A stretch of 52,848 bases of DNA. It comes from Fodinibius sp051746985. GTDB lineage: Bacteria > Bacteroidota > Rhodothermia > Balneolales > Balneolaceae. Positions 18,367 to 26,816 of this stretch are shown one piece after another; position 1 is the first letter of the stretch; every line of letters starts with the position of its first letter. The position numbers and the translations under genes were made by a program. The DNA is taken from assembly GCA_051746985.1 (NCBI GenBank), contig JBNJFP010000019.1, forward strand, positions 1 through 52,848, read 5' to 3'. The notes beneath the pieces are model-generated. The model saw only the letters and a program-made list of their open reading frames with translations. It was not told where the DNA came from and made no database searches.

Positions 18367-19050
18367 TTAAAATCCGAAAGAAAACACTTGTCTTGTATAA
18401 GATTTTACCGGCTTACCCTCGTTACGGGCAGGACGAAATCGCCATTGTAACGCTGCATTAAGTGTGGCTTCGGTAAGCCCGTAACCGATCCGATCTGCCG
18501 TTTGCCTTTCGTTTGTTTTTGGATCATAAAGCACGATCTCATTGATCGAAGCTTCCTCAACCCTCCCATTTGTATCCACTAAAAAGTTGACCCAAATTTC
18601 TGCTTTTATCTCTGCCTGTTTTGCTGCATCAGGTACCGTGGGCTCTACAATATGTATTACTTGTGGCGGAGATTGTGGACTCGAAACAGGTTTTTCAGAT
18701 TCTCCATCACTACCTATAAGCTCTGTTGAAAGAGAATCAGAGTATTCACTGATGTTTAAATTATCAAATTCAATAGGATCTTCTTCGATCACTTCGTCGT
18801 TGGGTTCGGGGATAGGAACTTGCGGTTTGGGAGGCGGTGGCGGCCTATTTTGTTGAGTAGTCCGAACAATATCTTCCAAAGCTATGGCTCCTTCAGAAAA
18901 ATCAGTTTCACACAATCGGTTAGGCTGTTCATCAACTGGCCAAAAGTTAAACACTAAAAGAACAATAGTTTCTACAATAATTACCGAATACATAAACCGC
19001 ACTCGGTAGGAGCGTTCATCTTTTATATGTTGGTTAAAATTCTGAGTCAC
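18367..19050 (-). CDS. TonB-family energy transducer
   Basis: A protein of 227 residues with the TonB layout. A short cytosolic N-terminus and one membrane helix (about 20-38, SVIIVETIVLLVF) come first. A periplasmic Pro-rich segment (RPPPPPKPQVPIPEP) follows, then an acidic linker, and a C-terminal TonB domain (EIWVNFLVDTNGRVEEASI, then ALQWRFRPARNEGKPV). TonB proteins pass proton-motive energy from ExbB/ExbD to outer-membrane transporters. No exbB or exbD is seen nearby. Bacteroidota carry several such paralogues, so the partner receptor is unknown. It lies 21 bases after plsC in the same orientation. Confidence 0.85.
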   Translation of the reverse strand: MTQNFNQHIKDERSYRVRFMYSVIIVETIVLLVFNFWPVDEQPNRLCETDFSEGAIALEDIVRTTQQNRPPPPPKPQVPIPEPNDEVIEEDPIEFDNLNISEYSDSLSTELIGSDGESEKPVSSPQSPPQVIHIVEPTVPDAAKQAEIKAEIWVNFLVDTNGRVEEASINEIVLYDPKTNERQTADRIGYGLTEATLNAALQWRFRPARNEGKPVKSYTRQVFSFGF

Positions 19051-19071
19051 TATAAATAGTTATGCCTCCCA

Positions 19072-19797
19072 TCAATGTAATTGAATTTTCTTTAATTCTT
19101 TTTCTATCAACGAGTAAACATGGTCTTTTAATTCATTAGGTGACTCAAAATCCTCAGATTCAACCGAATCTAATACCGATAATTCAAATTTTTGTTTGCA
19201 AGTAATTTTCCAATCTCCTCGCGGCATGGCCTGACCACTTCCATCTAACACAACGGGAAGAATATTAAAGTTATACTGGCGGGCCAAACGAAAGGCTCCA
19301 TTTTTGAATCGCAACAAGCCTCCATCGGAACTTCGAGTTCCCTCGGGAAAGATCAGCCCCGGAATCCCCTTTTTAATTGGTTGCACTAACTTATCCAGCT
19401 GTTTTACTGAGCTTAAACGTTGGCGGTTAATCCCCAAATGCCCTGTCATAAAAATAATCCACCCTAAAATCGGGATTTTAAACAGAGATTTTTTAGCCAC
19501 CCACTTCATCGTCCACGGTAACAGGTAAAGCAGCGGCATATCCAAAAAACTCTGATGGTTTGCTACAACAATGGTCGGCCGTTTAATTTTATTAGGATTT
19601 GCCCCCTTGATATTGATCGACCACCGCGGATTAATCTTTAACATCAGCCAAGCCAACAATTTCAGCAATTTATTTGGCAGAATCCGATTCCGATCAAAAG
19701 GAAAGGTAAACAGATATACTATTGTGATGAGAACAAAAAAGCTGATGATGCAAATTGTCCAGTATATCCAAATTAGAATACTGAATATTGTTCTCAT
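19072..19797 (-). CDS. plsC: 1-acyl-sn-glycerol-3-phosphate acyltransferase
   Basis: A protein of 241 residues with an N-terminal membrane anchor and the acyltransferase motifs in order. These are VANHQSFLDMP (H-X4-D catalytic pair), GINRQR, and FPEGTRS (motif III, glycerol-phosphate binding). It adds the second acyl chain to lysophosphatidate to make phosphatidate at the inner membrane. The length is normal for PlsC. It starts ten bases after the stop of murQ and precedes the TonB-family gene, so it sits inside a compact operon. A role in acylating another lysophospholipid cannot be excluded. Confidence 0.88.
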   Translation of the reverse strand: MRTIFSILIWIYWTICIISFFVLITIVYLFTFPFDRNRILPNKLLKLLAWLMLKINPRWSINIKGANPNKIKRPTIVVANHQSFLDMPLLYLLPWTMKWVAKKSLFKIPILGWIIFMTGHLGINRQRLSSVKQLDKLVQPIKKGIPGLIFPEGTRSSDGGLLRFKNGAFRLARQYNFNILPVVLDGSGQAMPRGDWKITCKQKFELSVLDSVESEDFESPNELKDHVYSLIEKELKKIQLH

Positions 19798-19807
19798 AAA
19801 ATATGAG

Positions 19808-20737
19808 CTATGATCTTATATCCGTCAGTGCCTTTCTGATAAATCCATTATGTTCTGATAACTTCTGCTCCGCCTCACTTTTGGGGATATCTCCAAGTTG
19901 CATGATCAGGGCTGTTTTAACGTGTCCACCAGCTGATTGCAGCAATTCGTCGGCTTGATGGTAATCTAAATCCGTAAACATCATAACAATGCGTTTGGAG
20001 CGCTCGTGCAACTTTTCGTTGGAAAGCTGCAGGTCCACCATCACATTTTCATAGACTTTTCCCCTGCGGATATTAGCTCCCGTCGTAATCATATTTAGCA
20101 CCATCTTTTGGGCGGTGGCACTTTTCATACGTGTGCTTCCCATAATTACTTCCGGTCCCACGGGCACGTCAATCAAAATATCTACATCGATACTGATCTG
20201 CTCGGCCGGGACGGTTGTTACGAAAATAGTAGTGCAGGTTTGTTGATTGGCAAATTTAAGTCCCCCAATTACATAGGGCGTGCGTCCACTTGCCGCCAAT
20301 CCGCAGACGACATCATTCGCTTGCAGGTCAATTTCTTGCAAGGCATTAACCCCATTTTCTTCAAAATCTTCGGCTCCTTCCTGGGCTTCAAAAACAGCTT
20401 CTTTTCCACCAGCAATAAGTCCTAATACCTGCTCGGGATCAGATCCAAAGGTAGGCGGACACTCAGAAGCATCCAGGATCCCCAACCGGCCGCTGGTTCC
20501 CGCCCCCATATAAATGAGGCGTCCCCCGTTATCGAAAGCCTCTTTGGCTGCGTCTATCGCTTTGGCAATTTGGGGTAACTTTTTTTCGACTTTATCAGCC
20601 ACCTTTTTGTCTTCCTGATTGATAACCTGGGCAATTTCTAACGAATCTGCTACATCAATCTGCATACTGTTAGCATTTCGCTGCTCGGTATCAAGATTTT
20701 TAAGCTGACGAAATAACTGTTCTTTATTTGTATCCAC
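19808..20737 (-). CDS. murQ: N-acetylmuramic acid 6-phosphate etherase
   Basis: A protein of 309 residues with a SIS domain. Recognisable motifs are YMGAGTSGRLGILDASECPPTFG (sugar-phosphate binding and catalytic Glu region, split here across about 73-95), GLAASGRTPYV, and STRMKSATAQKMVLN. The enzyme cleaves the D-lactyl ether of N-acetylmuramate 6-phosphate to give N-acetylglucosamine 6-phosphate, used in recycling of the cell wall. The start is GTG at 20737. No anmK or murK is seen beside it, so the kinase that would supply its substrate lies elsewhere. It leads the plsC-tonB-tRNA run. Confidence 0.93.
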   Translation of the reverse strand: MDTNKEQLFRQLKNLDTEQRNANSMQIDVADSLEIAQVINQEDKKVADKVEKKLPQIAKAIDAAKEAFDNGGRLIYMGAGTSGRLGILDASECPPTFGSDPEQVLGLIAGGKEAVFEAQEGAEDFEENGVNALQEIDLQANDVVCGLAASGRTPYVIGGLKFANQQTCTTIFVTTVPAEQISIDVDILIDVPVGPEVIMGSTRMKSATAQKMVLNMITTGANIRRGKVYENVMVDLQLSNEKLHERSKRIVMMFTDLDYHQADELLQSAGGHVKTALIMQLGDIPKSEAEQKLSEHNGFIRKALTDIRS

Positions 20738-20836
20738 GGAAAATTCTTGTAATTCTGATTATTTATGAAGCCCTCAAATTAAGCCGAATTTATGATAACA
20801 AAAAAGAATTATACGATTTGGAAGGGCTTTACAATA

Positions 20837-21193
20837 TCACTCAGCATCTTTACCAATTTTACCTAAATGGGTATGATAAAAGGAGGTGCTGTGTTTCAAT
20901 CCATATCCAAAAATGCGATCGAACGTCGCATGCGCAAAAAGGATAATCCCTGAAAGCAGGGCAAGCGGTTCATCCCAAAACAGCCCAGCCCCATACACGA
21001 CCAAGGCCAGACCCCTGTGATGGATTACATTATAAAACGCAGCGCCCACCCTGGGATTAAAAAGATAGCCAGCCATGCTAACATCCGGGACGAGCAACAA
21101 AGCTGGAAACCACCAGGTGAAATCCGTCATTGCAAACAAATATATGCTGAACAGAAACAGTGTGGTCTCTTCAAGCCGGATGAGCGCTTTCAT
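20837..21193 (-). CDS. DUF4260 family small membrane protein
   Basis: A protein of 118 residues with about four membrane helices. It matches DUF4260: LIRLEETTLFLFSIYLF, LLLVPDVSMAGYLFNPRVGA, IILFAHATFDRIFGYGLK and a closing HTHLGKIG. The function of the family is not known. I choose ATG 21193, which overlaps the accC stop by one base (TAATG), over an upstream in-frame start inside accC. The overlap implies translational coupling with the biotin carboxylase gene. Confidence 0.8.
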   Translation of the reverse strand: MKALIRLEETTLFLFSIYLFAMTDFTWWFPALLLVPDVSMAGYLFNPRVGAAFYNVIHHRGLALVVYGAGLFWDEPLALLSGIILFAHATFDRIFGYGLKHSTSFYHTHLGKIGKDAE

Positions 21194-22704
21194 TACTTGA
21201 CCTTGCCACGGCGTTTCCACCAATCGGAAGTAACCCCATTTGAGGATGACGATTTTATTTTTTGGGATTTCTCCTCTCCACTATCTTCCATTTTAAGTAA
21301 GGCCGCCGCCAACGCTTTGACTTTATAGTCGTTGGTCATTACAGCATCAATTTTATCCTTGCTAAAATGATCGGGAACAAAATGCGTATCGTAATCACCC
21401 GATGTAAACGACTCGTGATTTAATACGTACTTGCAAAATGGAATGGTCGTGCGACAACCGGCTATTTCATATTCGTCAAGTGCCCGAAGCATACGCTTAA
21501 TAGCGTGATCGCGATCATTGCCATAAGCACAGAGCTTAGAAATCATCGGGTCGTAGTTAATGGTAACGGCTTGTCCCTCCTCTACACCGGAATCTACACG
21601 AATGCCATTTCCCGATGGAATGCGATGCTTGGTCAGGGTTCCAGTGCTGGGTAGAAAATTATCTCGTGGATCCTCGGCATAAATACGGCATTCAACGGCA
21701 TGACCATCCATCTGTACATCTTGCTGGGATATCGGAAGCTCCTTGCCTTCGGCGACCAAAATTTGCAACTCCACCAGATCAAGTCCCGTAATTAATTCTG
21801 TTACAGGATGCTCAACCTGCAGGCGCGTATTCATCTCCAGAAAATAGAAATTACGATCAGCATCCACCAAAAATTCGATAGTTCCTGCACCTACATAATC
21901 CACTGCTTCAGCTGCCGCAATAGCGGCTTCGGCCATTTCCTTACGCAGCTCATTGGTTAATATTGAACAAGGAGCTTCTTCAATTACTTTTTGATGGCGT
22001 CGCTGGATGGAACATTCGCGATCAAAAATATGGAGGGTATTGCCGTGTTCATCCGCCATTATTTGAAACTCGACATGTCTCGGTTCCACCAAGTATTTTT
22101 CGATATAAACGCGATCATCCCCAAACGCGTTGCGGGCTTCCGATTTTGCTGCTTTTATTCCTGATCGAAATTCATCTTTATTCTCGACAATACGCATCCC
22201 TTTTCCACCCCCGCCTGCAGCTGCTTTTACCAGCACCGGATATCCAATATCGTCAGCTATTTTTTCAGCTTCATCGACATCCTCAAGCTCTTTCTTGGTA
22301 CCCGGAGGAAACGGAACATTGGCCTTACCCATAATTTCTCGGGCAGCGGTTTTGTCTCCCATCAAGCGAATAGCTTTGGCTTTGGGCCCAATAAAAATGA
22401 TCCCCTCCTCTTCGCATCGCTCAGAGAAATCACCATTTTCGCTTAAAAATCCGTAGCCCGGATGAATGGCGTCGGCGCCGGTATCTTTAGCTGCCTGAAT
22501 AATTTTATCGATTATCAAATAACTTTCCGAAGAGGCCGCCGGACCAATATGAACCGACTCATCAGCCTGCAAAACATGCGGAGCATCAGCATCCGGCGTG
22601 GAATACACCGCAACAGTCTGCTTACCCAAATCTTTACATGTTCGGATTACGCGAAGTGCAATTTCACCACGATTGGCAACTAATATCTTGTTAATCTCAG
22701 GCAT
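21193..22704 (-). CDS. accC: Biotin carboxylase subunit of an acyl-CoA carboxylase
   Basis: A protein of 503 residues that starts with ILVANRGEIALRVIRTCK and carries ATP-grasp motifs: KAAAGGGGKGMRIV, DRECSIQRRHQKVIEEAPC, and FLEMNTRLQVEHPVTE. It carboxylates biotin on its carrier protein with ATP and bicarbonate. E. coli AccC has 449 residues; the extra length here is a C-terminal tail as in carboxylases for propionyl- or other acyl-CoAs. No biotin carrier or carboxyltransferase gene is adjacent, so acetyl-CoA and propionyl-CoA carboxylase both remain possible. It overlaps the DUF4260 gene and follows the esterase-like gene by nine bases. Confidence 0.92.
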   Translation of the reverse strand: MPEINKILVANRGEIALRVIRTCKDLGKQTVAVYSTPDADAPHVLQADESVHIGPAASSESYLIIDKIIQAAKDTGADAIHPGYGFLSENGDFSERCEEEGIIFIGPKAKAIRLMGDKTAAREIMGKANVPFPPGTKKELEDVDEAEKIADDIGYPVLVKAAAGGGGKGMRIVENKDEFRSGIKAAKSEARNAFGDDRVYIEKYLVEPRHVEFQIMADEHGNTLHIFDRECSIQRRHQKVIEEAPCSILTNELRKEMAEAAIAAAEAVDYVGAGTIEFLVDADRNFYFLEMNTRLQVEHPVTELITGLDLVELQILVAEGKELPISQQDVQMDGHAVECRIYAEDPRDNFLPSTGTLTKHRIPSGNGIRVDSGVEEGQAVTINYDPMISKLCAYGNDRDHAIKRMLRALDEYEIAGCRTTIPFCKYVLNHESFTSGDYDTHFVPDHFSKDKIDAVMTNDYKVKALAAALLKMEDSGEEKSQKIKSSSSNGVTSDWWKRRGKVK

Positions 22705-22713
22705 AGCTTATCT

Positions 22714-23424
22714 TTAAATAATGTGTGTTTTTAACATTTGAGGCCACAATTTCCATTCGTCACGCCCATCTGACCAAATATCAAGGTGATGATCTAAAAA
22801 CTTCATCCGCATAACGTTATCCATACGCAGGGCATCATTTTTTCGTTTGTCTCCCTCGTAACTGACCAGACGAAAATCGGTATCCTGAATCTTATTGAGC
22901 AAGCTCATCTTATTCAGATTTGGCACAAAATCCATGGGATTACTATAGTACACATCATCATCGTAATAGTCATCAAGGTATGGCCGAATATCATAAACTC
23001 CACTTATTCCAATAGCCTTTCCAAATGACTGGGGATATTTTAGCGCTGCAGTTATAGCTTGATATCCTCCAAAATCTACACCCGCAATGATGATAAATTT
23101 AATACGATTTCTGTCTCTGATAAAAGGAACAACCTCTTCCACAATATACGATTCGTATTGCTGCTGACGTGTTATCCTTTGCTCTGGTGAGGCATTTTCA
23201 TTCAAAATACCTTCGTCATCAATAGACGACAATACATACAATTGATTAAAGCCGTTCTCTATTTGATAGCTGATAGCATCTGTCATCCCAAATTTTTCCC
23301 ATTGCCGACAGGTAGCACCTCTTGTTGGAACCCCGATAACCGGAGTACCCGACTCTCCATAAACGGCCAGTTCCATATCTTTTCCAAGACTGGGGCTGCG
23401 CCACTTCTCGATTTTAGCTTCCAT
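22714..23424 (-). CDS. Esterase-like alpha/beta-fold protein lacking the usual catalytic residues
   Basis: A protein of 236 residues resembling the small putative esterases of COG4947 type. The nucleophile elbow normally reads GxSxGG; here it is GVDFGG at 115-120, so Asp117 replaces the Ser. The DNA (gta gat ttt) confirms this reading. At the C-terminus, where the family has a His-Asp pair before Trp, the sequence is GRDEW (220-224), with Arg in place of His. The rest of the fold is kept (VIGVPTRGA, GISGVYDIRPYL). It may therefore be a non-catalytic binding protein, or use a different chemistry. It sits nine bases upstream of accC. Confidence 0.7.
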   Translation of the reverse strand: MEAKIEKWRSPSLGKDMELAVYGESGTPVIGVPTRGATCRQWEKFGMTDAISYQIENGFNQLYVLSSIDDEGILNENASPEQRITRQQQYESYIVEEVVPFIRDRNRIKFIIIAGVDFGGYQAITAALKYPQSFGKAIGISGVYDIRPYLDDYYDDDVYYSNPMDFVPNLNKMSLLNKIQDTDFRLVSYEGDKRKNDALRMDNVMRMKFLDHHLDIWSDGRDEWKLWPQMLKTHII

Positions 23425-23522
23425 TCGTTTGCTTTTTGATTAGATCTGCGATAAAAATTAGAATGGAATATAACAGTTCGCAACGATTAGTGTAAACGCA
23501 GATCCCGGCTTCTTAAAAAGTC

Positions 23523-24506
23523 TTAAGATTGCCCAACTTTCATTTGATAATAGGCGCGTGGGAGTATCGATAATTTTTCCGTAGCATTGAGATAGGCGCG
23601 TTGGGTAAACACATCGTAATCATTTTCCTCAATTTTATCGAGGATGCGGCTATAATTTTGACGGGCAAGATATACCGGCAAACGACTGTCACTGCTCAAA
23701 AGCTCAATCCCTTTTTCCGAGCGGACGTAATATTTACGCGTTCGTTCGATCTGATATTGTAATAACTTAATTACATTTTCTGAACGCTGATAATCAAACA
23801 ACGCTTGTTCGTGCACCCCAAAACGATCTAAATCTTCTTTAGGTAAATAAATACGATTGCGTTGCAAGTCTTCTCCCACATCCCGTAAAATATTGGTCAA
23901 TTGCATAGCAATTCCAAGATCCACAGCGTAGCCCAGCGCCTCACGTGACGAATATCCAAACACCTGGCTTGTCATTAATCCCACAATAGAAGCTACTTTG
24001 AAGGAATAATCATAGAGTTCTTCGAAGGTTTCGTAGCGATTTTTGAACAGATCCATACAAACGCCCTCCATAAGCTCAAAGGGCATTTCAATGGGAATAT
24101 GATGACGCTTTAATACATCCGAAAATGCAATAAGAATATCGTGATCATGGGCCCTACCCTCGTAGGTATCCCGCAACTTCTGTTTCCACGATTCGAGCTT
24201 TAAACGGATATCCGTTTCGGTGAGCTTCTTCTCTTCAAGCAGATCTTCCGCCTCATCAACCAAATCATCGATATATCGGCATAAACTGTAAATAGCAAAA
24301 ATACCACGCTGTTTGTGGTTGGGTAGAAATCGGGTAGCCATGTAAAACGTTTTAGAATGGTGACGAGTTATAGCACGGCACCGGCTGTATGCCTGCCTTA
24401 AACGCTGATCTTCGACCTCTTCAATAACCGAAGTATGAAACGAAGTCTGTTCATACAAAGGTTTCAAAAGCGCATATGGTATCCGAAATAAATCCGTCAT
24501 TGGCAT
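23523..24506 (-). CDS. crtB: Phytoene/squalene synthase family protein, probably phytoene synthase
   Basis: A protein of 327 residues of the head-to-head prenyl synthases. Both Asp-rich substrate motifs are present: RYIDDLVDEAED near residues 78-89, and QLTNILRDVGEDLQRNRIYLP further on. SKTFYMATRFLP matches the first conserved block of phytoene synthase. It would join two geranylgeranyl diphosphates to phytoene, the entry to carotenoids. No crtI or other carotenoid gene lies next to it. Squalene or dehydrosqualene synthase is the main alternative. A TTG at 24509 precedes ATG 24506, which I prefer. It diverges from purC across about 167 bases. Confidence 0.88.
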   Translation of the reverse strand: MPMTDLFRIPYALLKPLYEQTSFHTSVIEEVEDQRLRQAYSRCRAITRHHSKTFYMATRFLPNHKQRGIFAIYSLCRYIDDLVDEAEDLLEEKKLTETDIRLKLESWKQKLRDTYEGRAHDHDILIAFSDVLKRHHIPIEMPFELMEGVCMDLFKNRYETFEELYDYSFKVASIVGLMTSQVFGYSSREALGYAVDLGIAMQLTNILRDVGEDLQRNRIYLPKEDLDRFGVHEQALFDYQRSENVIKLLQYQIERTRKYYVRSEKGIELLSSDSRLPVYLARQNYSRILDKIEENDYDVFTQRAYLNATEKLSILPRAYYQMKVGQS

Positions 24507-24673
24507 CAAGTTGATTCCATGATTACAGTAACCAAATGTTATTAAGCTATTAAAAAGTTCCCCTGATTTTTGCAGATTCTACGAATTAAAATGATCTAAC
24601 AATTCCATTTCTATTCTTGGCAACTTTTTAAGATTTTCCTGATGATCATTTTCAATCACAAAATACTACTGCT

Positions 24674-25639
24674 GTGGATACCTCAAATATTAGCCCTAAC
24701 GCCCTTGAAAACTGCATAACCCAAACGGATGTGCCCGGCTATCCTCAGCCCTATCGCGGTAAAGTTCGCGATGTATATGAGCTGGGAGATGATAAACTCG
24801 GGATTGTGGCCAGCGACCGTATTTCTGCATTCGACCACATCATGAAGCAAGCTATCCCCTACAAAGGACAAATTCTAAATTCGCTGGCCGCTTTCGCTTT
24901 TGATAAAGTGGATGATCTGGTTGCCACACATATTATTGATATCCCCCATCCCAATGTAACCATTGCCAAAAAATGTGAGCCTATTCCCATTGAAGTCGTG
25001 ATTCGAGCTTGTCTAACAGGACATGCGGCACGTGTTTATAAATCTGGGAAGCGTACCCTTTGCGGTGTTGTATTACCGGATGGAATGGTGGAAAACCAAA
25101 AATTTGATGAGCCTATTCTCACACCTGCCACCAAAGCCGAAGAAGGCCACGATGAAGACATTTCCGAAAAAGAAATTTTGGAGCAAGGTATTGTTGATGA
25201 AGATATTTGGTCAGAAATCAGGGAGAAAGCATTTCAGGTTTTCGAACGGGGACAGCAAATTGCCAACGCGCAGGGACTTATCCTCGTCGATACCAAATAC
25301 GAATTTGGGCTACATGATGGTGAAGTTACTCTAATTGACGAGGTTCATACCGCCGATTCTTCGCGTTATTTTTATGCGGATGGATATGAGAAACGACTCG
25401 AAAACGGAGAACCCCAAAAACAGCTTTCCAAGGAGTTTCTCCGAGAATGGCTGATGGATCATGACTTTCAGGGTAAAGAGGGACAAACACTACCTGATCT
25501 GCCAGATGAGTTTCGGATCAAAGTCTTTAATCGTTATACCGAACTTTTTGAAAAGCTTACTGGAACATCGTTCGAGCCAACACCTATCGACATGGACTCA
25601 TTCAATAATGAACTAAAAGAGATTTTTGATCGGTACTAA
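24674..25639 (+). CDS. purC: Phosphoribosylaminoimidazole-succinocarboxamide synthase
   Basis: A protein of 321 residues of the longer SAICAR synthase type. Motifs are YRGKVRDVYELGDD (nucleotide loop), VASDRISAFDHIM, RACLTGHAARVY and LILVDTKYEFGLHDG followed by LIDEVHTADSSRYF. It joins aspartate to CAIR with ATP in purine synthesis. The start is a GTG at 24674; no other in-frame start lies nearby upstream, and no strong ribosome-binding sequence precedes it. It stands alone on the plus strand between crtB and a repeat-bearing gap. Confidence 0.95.
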   Translation: MDTSNISPNALENCITQTDVPGYPQPYRGKVRDVYELGDDKLGIVASDRISAFDHIMKQAIPYKGQILNSLAAFAFDKVDDLVATHIIDIPHPNVTIAKKCEPIPIEVVIRACLTGHAARVYKSGKRTLCGVVLPDGMVENQKFDEPILTPATKAEEGHDEDISEKEILEQGIVDEDIWSEIREKAFQVFERGQQIANAQGLILVDTKYEFGLHDGEVTLIDEVHTADSSRYFYADGYEKRLENGEPQKQLSKEFLREWLMDHDFQGKEGQTLPDLPDEFRIKVFNRYTELFEKLTGTSFEPTPIDMDSFNNELKEIFDRY

Positions 25640-25649
25640 GTGTAGGAGC

Positions 25650-25673
25650 TCCTAAAACAAGTTCTGGGTGACA
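25650..25673. repeat. Palindromic dispersed repeat, diverged copy
   Basis: This 24-base stretch matches the one at 52824-52847 at 21 of 24 positions. The cleaner copy is an inverted repeat TCCTGAA-N5-TTCAGGA followed by TGACA. Here the palindrome is partly degraded. It lies just after purC in a non-coding gap. Confidence 0.6.
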
Positions 25674-25692
25674 AACTTAAATAAATATTGCT

Positions 25693-25717
25693 TGTTCCGT
25701 AGCTCCGCTGCGGAACA
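25693..25717. repeat. Perfect hairpin, REP-like
   Basis: TGTTCCGTAGC pairs with GCTGCGGAACA over eleven positions (one G-T) around a TCC loop. Neither side is followed by a T run, so it is not a normal terminator. It lies 19 bases after the dispersed repeat and may be part of the same extragenic element. In the rest of the 25640-25850 gap I see only these repeats and the terminator at 25745. Confidence 0.5.
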
Positions 25718-25744
25718 TCTTAACCAACAAAGTAAAGGCAACTC

Positions 25745-25767
25745 AAAAAACTATGATATAGTTTTTT
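25745..25767. terminator. Bidirectional intrinsic terminator between purC and the anti-sigma-like gene
   Basis: AAAAAACTAT (25745-25754) pairs with ATAGTTTTTT (25758-25767) around GAT. Both strands give a short stem ending in a run of six T, as expected between convergent genes. Confidence 0.7.
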
Positions 25768-25850
25768 AAATAAAACATAGATACTATCACTCTGAGTGGC
25801 GATATCTATCCAATTAAAAAATTCTACCGTTGAAAAATGTCCTTCCGGGG

Positions 25851-26063
25851 CTATGCTGTTACTGAGGGCGTATTGAGCTTATCTGCATAACGAGCCAAGG
25901 CTTTTTTACCTTGCATTGCCTTACGAGCAAATTGCTGCTCATCTTTATTTTGGGATAGATAATCTTCAAAAGAGGTCTTCTCAGCTCTATTCAAATTTCC
26001 ATCAAGGTAATCCGATAAAAAGTTGGTGAGCACTCCATCATGGTCAAATGCTGTAGGTTTCAT
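25851..26063 (-). CDS. Small putative anti-sigma factor without a zinc motif
   Basis: A protein of 70 residues encoded 60 bases downstream of an ECF sigma factor gene, on the same strand. Its N-terminal part, LTNFLSDYLDGNLNRAEKTSFEDYLSQN, resembles the opening of anti-sigma domains (short helix, LDG turn, acidic helix). It has no Cys residues and one His, so the ZAS-type HxxxCxxC zinc site is absent. It also has no membrane segment, so it would be a soluble regulator. Position and opening motif are the only grounds for the assignment. It may be an unrelated small protein. Confidence 0.5.
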   Translation of the reverse strand: MKPTAFDHDGVLTNFLSDYLDGNLNRAEKTSFEDYLSQNKDEQQFARKAMQGKKALARYADKLNTPSVTA

Positions 26064-26123
26064 AATTAGGGTAATAGATTTTGTTACAAGTTCAAGTACC
26101 TTATCTATTACCCTCTAACTGTA

Positions 26124-26738
26124 CTACACAGAAATTGTTTCGGGATAAACGTAACTTTCTAAAAGTTCCTGCAATTGAGCCCGCCCGCGATTAATACGCG
26201 ACTTAACGGTGCCCATGGGCAGATCGGCAATTTCGGAAATTTCTTCATATGATAATTGCTGAATATCTCGCAGTACAACCACTTCCCGAAAATCATCACT
26301 AAGCTCTTCCAACGCTTTTTTGAGCTGATCCATGCACATTTTTTCGTGCAGCGAATCATCAGGTAAAATTCCTGAATCTTCTAATTTCATAGGTCGATCT
26401 TCCGAATCATCGGGGTCTTTATGGATGGTCACTTTGGTCATTCGTTTTTTCTTTTTGTACAAACTCTTAGCCAAATTAATGGCAATGGTGTACATCCATG
26501 TAGAAAACTTTGCAATTCGCTCGTAGGAATGTCGACTGCGAAATACTCGAAAAAAGGTTTCCTGAACTAAATCCTCACAATCTTGGTGATCGTGGGTGTA
26601 TCGATATAAAAAGTTGTGTAACCGATCCTGATATCGTTCCACCAAAATATTAAAAGCCTGTTCGTATCCCGACTGAAACTTTTCCATCAGATCTTCATCC
26701 GACATTTTGTGTAACTTGGCCTTGGAAACAGCTTGCAT
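26124..26738 (-). CDS. RNA polymerase sigma factor, ECF (sigma-24) family
   Basis: A protein of 204 residues with region 2 (AFNILVERYQDRLHNFLYRYTHDHQDCEDLVQETFFRVF, about 28-66, including the DLVQETF core-binding and -10 recognition helix). A Lys-rich linker follows, then region 4 (ALEELSDDFREVVVLRDIQ, then LSYEEISEIADLPMGTVKSRINRGR) with a helix-turn-helix. It directs RNA polymerase to a special promoter set. The downstream small gene probably encodes its regulator. Its targets cannot be read here. Length and layout are normal for the family. Confidence 0.92.
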   Translation of the reverse strand: MQAVSKAKLHKMSDEDLMEKFQSGYEQAFNILVERYQDRLHNFLYRYTHDHQDCEDLVQETFFRVFRSRHSYERIAKFSTWMYTIAINLAKSLYKKKKRMTKVTIHKDPDDSEDRPMKLEDSGILPDDSLHEKMCMDQLKKALEELSDDFREVVVLRDIQQLSYEEISEIADLPMGTVKSRINRGRAQLQELLESYVYPETISV

Positions 26739-26816
26739 AGTGACCCCTTATTAGATTGCAGTTAATAATTGCGGGGGATCATCAGCCTTCCGCTAAGTGA
26801 AATAATAAAAATTGTA

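Noticed and set aside
25693..25717. Strong hairpin as a terminator of purC
   Set aside because: No T run follows on either strand; the hairpin at 25745-25767 is the better terminator.
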